Shown: in pieces, positions 60,301-64,000 of the stretch
Numbering within the stretch: the first letter of the stretch is position 1
How the letters are laid out: each line of letters opens with the position of its first letter
Source: Ehretia macrophylla
Taxonomy: Eukaryota > Streptophyta > Magnoliopsida > Boraginales > Ehretiaceae
Reading direction: 5' to 3'
NCBI GenBank assembly: GCA_037974665.1
Contig: CM075764.1
Coordinates: forward strand, 87,786,825-87,850,824
DNA length: 64,000 nt
Position numbers and translations under genes: made by a program
The notes under the pieces: model-generated
The model's input: only the letters and a program-made list of their open reading frames with translations
Databases searched by the model: none
What the model was told of the DNA's origin: nothing

Positions 60301-62071
60301 TCCTCGTTTTAACATGTTTCAGGTAGAGCTAAGGTTGGACTGCTTGCTGTGTAGCTTGTTTGCTAAGTCGGTGTGCTGGTTGTGGAAGATTGTATTTATG
60401 TTATATTTGTGGTTTATTTTGGGACCTTGTGGTCTTGCGTATGTTTGTGTAATTCTGGAAGGATTGTAATTTTAAACAAAGTCTTGTATAATTAATAGTT
60501 AAAAGATGGCATGTAATAACTTAAGGATTTACTTTATTGTCTAATTAGCTTGCATGCTTGTGTGAATTGGAATAAAGAGTGACTGGAAGATTTAACCTTT
60601 AAGTAGATTGAGTAGATAGTATTAGAGTGGTAAGATAACCAATCACATGATTTAGAAATTCTATGACTTAACGCATGCTTGTTTGTGGACTTTTGTTGGG
60701 TTCCAAGGCTCGGATGACCTTGAGGAGTTGTTGTATGTGATGATATTAGAGGATGGGGATTGTTAAGGAGATTGGTTGTTGCTTCGTGATTGTATATATT
60801 TTGTGTGCAGGTTACAAATAGTTTTATAAACAAAGGAGACTCCGTCCATTTCCCTCGTTTTTTGTGACCTCGGGATCTGGGATTGGAGCTCCGGTCTCGT
60901 GAGGGATTGGGGCGTTATACCTAGGTGACAACAAGTGAAAGACATGAAGAATTATATAAAATAGATATAGCATGATGAAGTGATAATTGATCAAAAAAAA
61001 AAAAATTTGTTAAACTTCTAGTTCTCGTTATTACTGTGATTATTTTATGGGTGTTGATTGCGTGCTACTATGCTTTTATAATATATGAGTTCAATTAGTT
61101 TGCAGTAAGAGATTTTGTTTGCATAGAGGCAGTTATGTGAAATTACATTAATGGTACTTGTGAATTGAATGATTTGGAAGGAAGTCATGATCGTGAGAAG
61201 TCTCTTTGCATTGTAAAGGTTCGTTGCACATCAACATAGCACAACACTGTGTTATGAGATGAAAGTGAAGAAGTCATGGACTTGTGGTCACGTACTGGTC
61301 AAACCAATTGAGGAAATTGGTCGATCGATGCCAACTGCCGGTGGAAACGTAAATAAAATGGCATTTAGAGGTTCATTCGTACATGCGTTATGATGGAAAT
61401 AATGGTTGATAAGAAAGTGCCTTGAGGCCAGATAGGGGCTGCTTATACCCATCAGTGACAGTATGTGATAAGTGATAAATGCATGATAAGAAAAGGTCTT
61501 AGGTCGAGTGGAGGTTGTAATACCCACTAGTGAGAAATAAGAAAATTAATGCGAAAAGAGTTCGAGAAGGAAAGGTTATCTCTAACGTGAATAGTACGAA
61601 TTTATATTATGAATGTACTAAATTGTCTCGTCCTGTAATTCAGGAATACACTAACCATGGTCTTTCTAAAGGAAGGAACTTTTGATACTAACATAAAGTT
61701 TTATGTGTTTTCTTGTTACAAAGGATTGAGTGCAGCTCAAATCAGGTTTGTCCAAAGTTGGGAATATATAGAAGATTATTCTATTTGGAATGTAATTCTA
61801 TATTTGTCAATGGAGCTTTATAATAATATTTCGAACTACAATATATGTGAATCATTATGTAAATTACGACTCTCTAGGATGTTTACGCAACTCTACTACA
61901 TATATCTACATTTGGTACAAGTAACTTTATGCACATTGTAGACTTGTTGATGTGATATTAAAAGTTTAGTTATAATATAGTTTGCCTTGCGTGAGTGCGG
62001 TATAAGAAGCCCCTCACGTGGCATGTCACGAGACCAGCCCATGGTAGGAGATGAAAGGTTGGGGCGTGACA
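57386..62071. mobile_element. Outer solo LTR (gypsy-like), interrupted
   Basis: It begins TGTAATGACTAACAAG and ends GGTTGGGGCGTGACA (TG...CA). GTGAG precedes it (57381-57385) and follows it (62072-62076). Without the inner insertion it is about 1.51 kb. No gag/pol or second LTR is present, so it is a solo LTR. Confidence 0.78.
57750..60919 (+). mobile_element. Inner solo LTR (Ty3/gypsy-like), about 3.17 kb
   Basis: It starts TGTGAGACCCCGAGATC and ends GGATTGGGGCGTTATA (CA terminus changed to TA). A perfect 5-bp duplication CCTAG lies at 57745-57749 and 60920-60924. Inside, the sequence TTTCCTCACTGGGTAACTTTAG then TTTCAGGTAG near 60270-60325 is typical of the 3' part of large plant gypsy LTRs. 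There is no coding region; short open frames are meaningless. A C-run (58165-58195) is present. Confidence 0.82.
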
Positions 62072-62076
62072 GTGAG

Positions 62077-63024
62077 CAACCATCAGCTTATCCCTCTCGG
62101 TTTTTACCATAATCAGCATCATCAAGGCAATAACTAGCACGTCTCCATTTCCAGGTGCTTGCTTCCTCAACAGATGGAATGGCATGTAATTTTGCTCTAG
62201 AGTAATTTTCAAGACAAAGTGTTCTCTTTCTTGTGGTGCAAGGAAGAAAGCTTGAGCAAAGTTTCTAATCGCGCTGTCCTTCCCAGTCAGATATCAAGGG
62301 TTTGCACTCTAAAGTTGGCATAGTTAAGCGTAAGAATCTTTTTCTTCTTACACCCTTGATGACCTTGCCTTAGAGTTCTCACTGAAATGCCATGAACAAC
62401 GATCTTGTTCTCGATCCTGTAAATAATTTCAGTATAAATAAACAATGTAATCTGTGTCAAATTAAGTTGGAGTAAAGAATAGAAAGGCACTTAAAAGATA
62501 TGGATCTCGCAAGTGATTTTATGTTCCATTAATCTAGCAAAAAGAGGAATTGTACTTTATTATCTAAGACACTAGTTTATAGAAATTGTGTCATAAAGAA
62601 GATCAAGTTTAGACTTCTATCAACCAGGGTATAACCACATTAGGCAAACATTTAATTTAATTTTTTTTTAATTTAGAGGGAGGTCTATGGCCGTAAAACG
62701 TAGCAATCAGAGCCTTAAAGTGATATCAAAGAACATCTCAATAACACATAGAAAAATCTAAATTGAGATGAGAAGCACATGACATTAATTAATCTGTGAA
62801 AATCCCAACACAAACACGTAAATAAATAAAGTCATTCTTAAAATTGAAAAAAGCATTTGAGATCTGAGGGAAACAACGTATCCTAGAAAAGTTTGGTCAT
62901 CCTCTGCACAACAGAAATGAAAGATGATAGATTATCGATACATCATTTTCGAACTCATGCAAAGCAAAAGAAGCAAACAATACTTTCAGCGTCGTGAAGT
63001 CGGGCTCTGGCTCATCCTCCATCG

Positions 63025-63026
<2 letters not shown>
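62077..63026 (-). pseudogene. Copy 2 of the small gene / NTF2-like relic
   Basis: The minus strand has MEDEPEPDFTTLK before the donor (AAA|GTATTG), an acceptor ATTTACAG near 62418, and the same second-exon readings as copy 1 (DREQDRCSWHFSENS... with stop, or IENKIVVHGISVRTL). The NTF2-like piece RNFAQAFFLAPQERE is better continued here (HFVLKITLEQN...) than in copy 1, then reads on until it meets the outer LTR at 62071. Copy 2 therefore keeps about 260 bp that copy 1 has lost. Confidence 0.45.
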
Positions 63027-63057
<31 letters not shown>

Positions 63058-63330
63058 ATATAGATGTATGCGTGTAGAAGCTGCAAATACGAGGGCTGCG
63101 GCATTAGGGTTAAAGGTAGGTTAAGGAGTTTTTATAGGGTTTGCTACGTGTACTGTTCCATTGAGCGAGCGTAATGTGTCTGAATTTTGCAAAGGGTGGG
63201 GGTGAGGGGATCTTACATGTGATGCGGAGTAGTGTGAAGTCTTTTGGTTTCATTGGTTTTTTAAAGGGTGGAATCCATTTTGGCCCATGAGTTAGATCTT
63301 ATTAAAACTTAAATTGCCCACCAACTTCTA
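62218..63330 (-). repeat. Inverted duplication, copy 2, proximal block
   Basis: The reverse complement matches 36685-37765: upstream region, TATA box, CT/AG leader, ATG at 63026, splice sites and second exon. Confidence 0.85.
63005..63056. repeat. (CT)n microsatellite in the leader of copy 2
   Basis: A run of about 15 CT units, corresponding to the AG-rich leader of copy 1, where it is much shorter. Confidence 0.85.
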
Positions 63331-63334
63331 ATTT

Positions 63335-64000
63335 TACCCAAATTTCCCATGAACTGACTAACAAGGTTAACATATTTGTCTTTCTACATTTAAAACATTG
63401 AGAAACGTTACTCATCTTCATTGCGACTATAAGTGAGTTGCTGATAAACTCGATCAAAAGTAGATTGTAAGTGAGCTACTACTAAACTTTGCTTTTTATA
63501 GTCTTGGTCTTTGTTTACTATTTGTGTTGATGCTTTTTAGTTTTTGTAGTCTTGCAAACTGTTTGAAAAAAATGAATTCTATAAAATTTTGTGGAATTCA
63601 TTTACAAATCCAATTTTTGTTGTTTGGAAGCAGCCTTTTAAAAAATTAGAATTCCAGGATTTGCAAATCCTGGATTCCTTATGTTTTACTTAAATCCTTG
63701 TTCAAGAGATGAAATTTATAAATCCACGTTTTTCAAATATGTTGCTCATCTTTTGAAAACAAAATTGCCCTCAGGTTTAAAAGATGGACTTTGGTTAAAA
63801 TACAAAGATTAAAAAAAAATTATTGCCTCTCTTATTGTTTCTCTTTTACCAAAAGAAAAAAACCAACGCCTCTCTTATCCTTTCTCTTAAGATTATTTCT
63901 TCATATTAGATGTATGGTTGAACTTAAGGTTATTTTATCACCTGGAATGTAAGTTTATTTTGTAATCTTAAACTGAGGGTTGAAGTTATGGTTATTTTAT
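63335..64000. other. AT-rich DNA, possible MITE remnant
   Basis: A perfect 20-bp palindrome CCAGGATTTGCAAATCCTGG at 63654-63673 sits within a region of GAATTC/TTTGCAAATCC words. No gene is visible up to the window end. Confidence 0.4.

Noticed and set aside
58041-60833. Open frames inside the inner solo LTR
   Set aside because: LTRs carry no such genes; no domain is recognisable.
1-64000. CRISPR arrays, bacterial operons, phage or plasmid features
   Set aside because: The window is plant nuclear DNA; all regular repeats seen are microsatellites, minisatellites or transposon parts.

Overview
This 64 kb window is AT-rich nuclear DNA from a plant, almost certainly a eudicot. The support is intron-containing genes with GT...AG junctions, plant-only protein families, tRNA-derived SINEs, and a dense load of PIF/Harbinger, MULE-like, Helitron, gypsy, copia and LINE-type sequence. 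I cannot name the species. Most of the DNA is transposon-derived or featureless AT-rich spacer; only five protein-coding loci look intact.

Layout. 1-6.3 kb: 5' part of a nucleotide-sugar (CMP-sialic acid type) transporter gene on the minus strand, cut by the window start, with a 261-bp hairpin MITE in its first intron. 7.18-11.90 kb: a complete PIF/Harbinger element (TTA target duplication, matching terminal repeats) with a broken transposase and a broken Myb-like partner gene. 12.6-13.8 kb: a MULE-like foldback element with a perfect 9-bp target duplication, a TGAGTCA minisatellite and a G-rich block. 15.4-17.8 kb: an intact 640-aa TraB-like membrane protein gene. 21.6-23.1 kb: an intact exostosin-type (GT47) glycosyltransferase. 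25.2-27.3 kb: a three-exon secreted glycine-rich protein with two Cys-rich modules; each intron holds a related ~336-bp MITE.

28-46 kb is a transposon graveyard: a subtilase fragment, a foldback repeat, two opposed Helitron 3' ends (one behind a decayed PIF1-like helicase), a LINE-type DUF4283 pseudogene, a copia reverse-transcriptase fragment, a 921-bp element flanked by CTAGATTTA, and SINEs. 47.7-50.0 kb holds an intact 745-aa plant-specific multipass membrane protein. 50-56.6 kb is repeat-rich spacer with tandem arrays. 56.9-63.3 kb contains an inverted copy of 36.7-38.1 kb (a small gene or gene fragment with an NTF2-domain-like remnant). That copy is split by two nested solo LTRs, the inner one flanked by CCTAG and the outer by GTGAG.

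The intact genes share a loose theme of secretion and cell surface: Golgi sugar transport, Golgi glycosyltransfer, a wall-type glycine-rich protein and membrane proteins. They are separate transcription units and nothing in the sequence shows that they are co-regulated.
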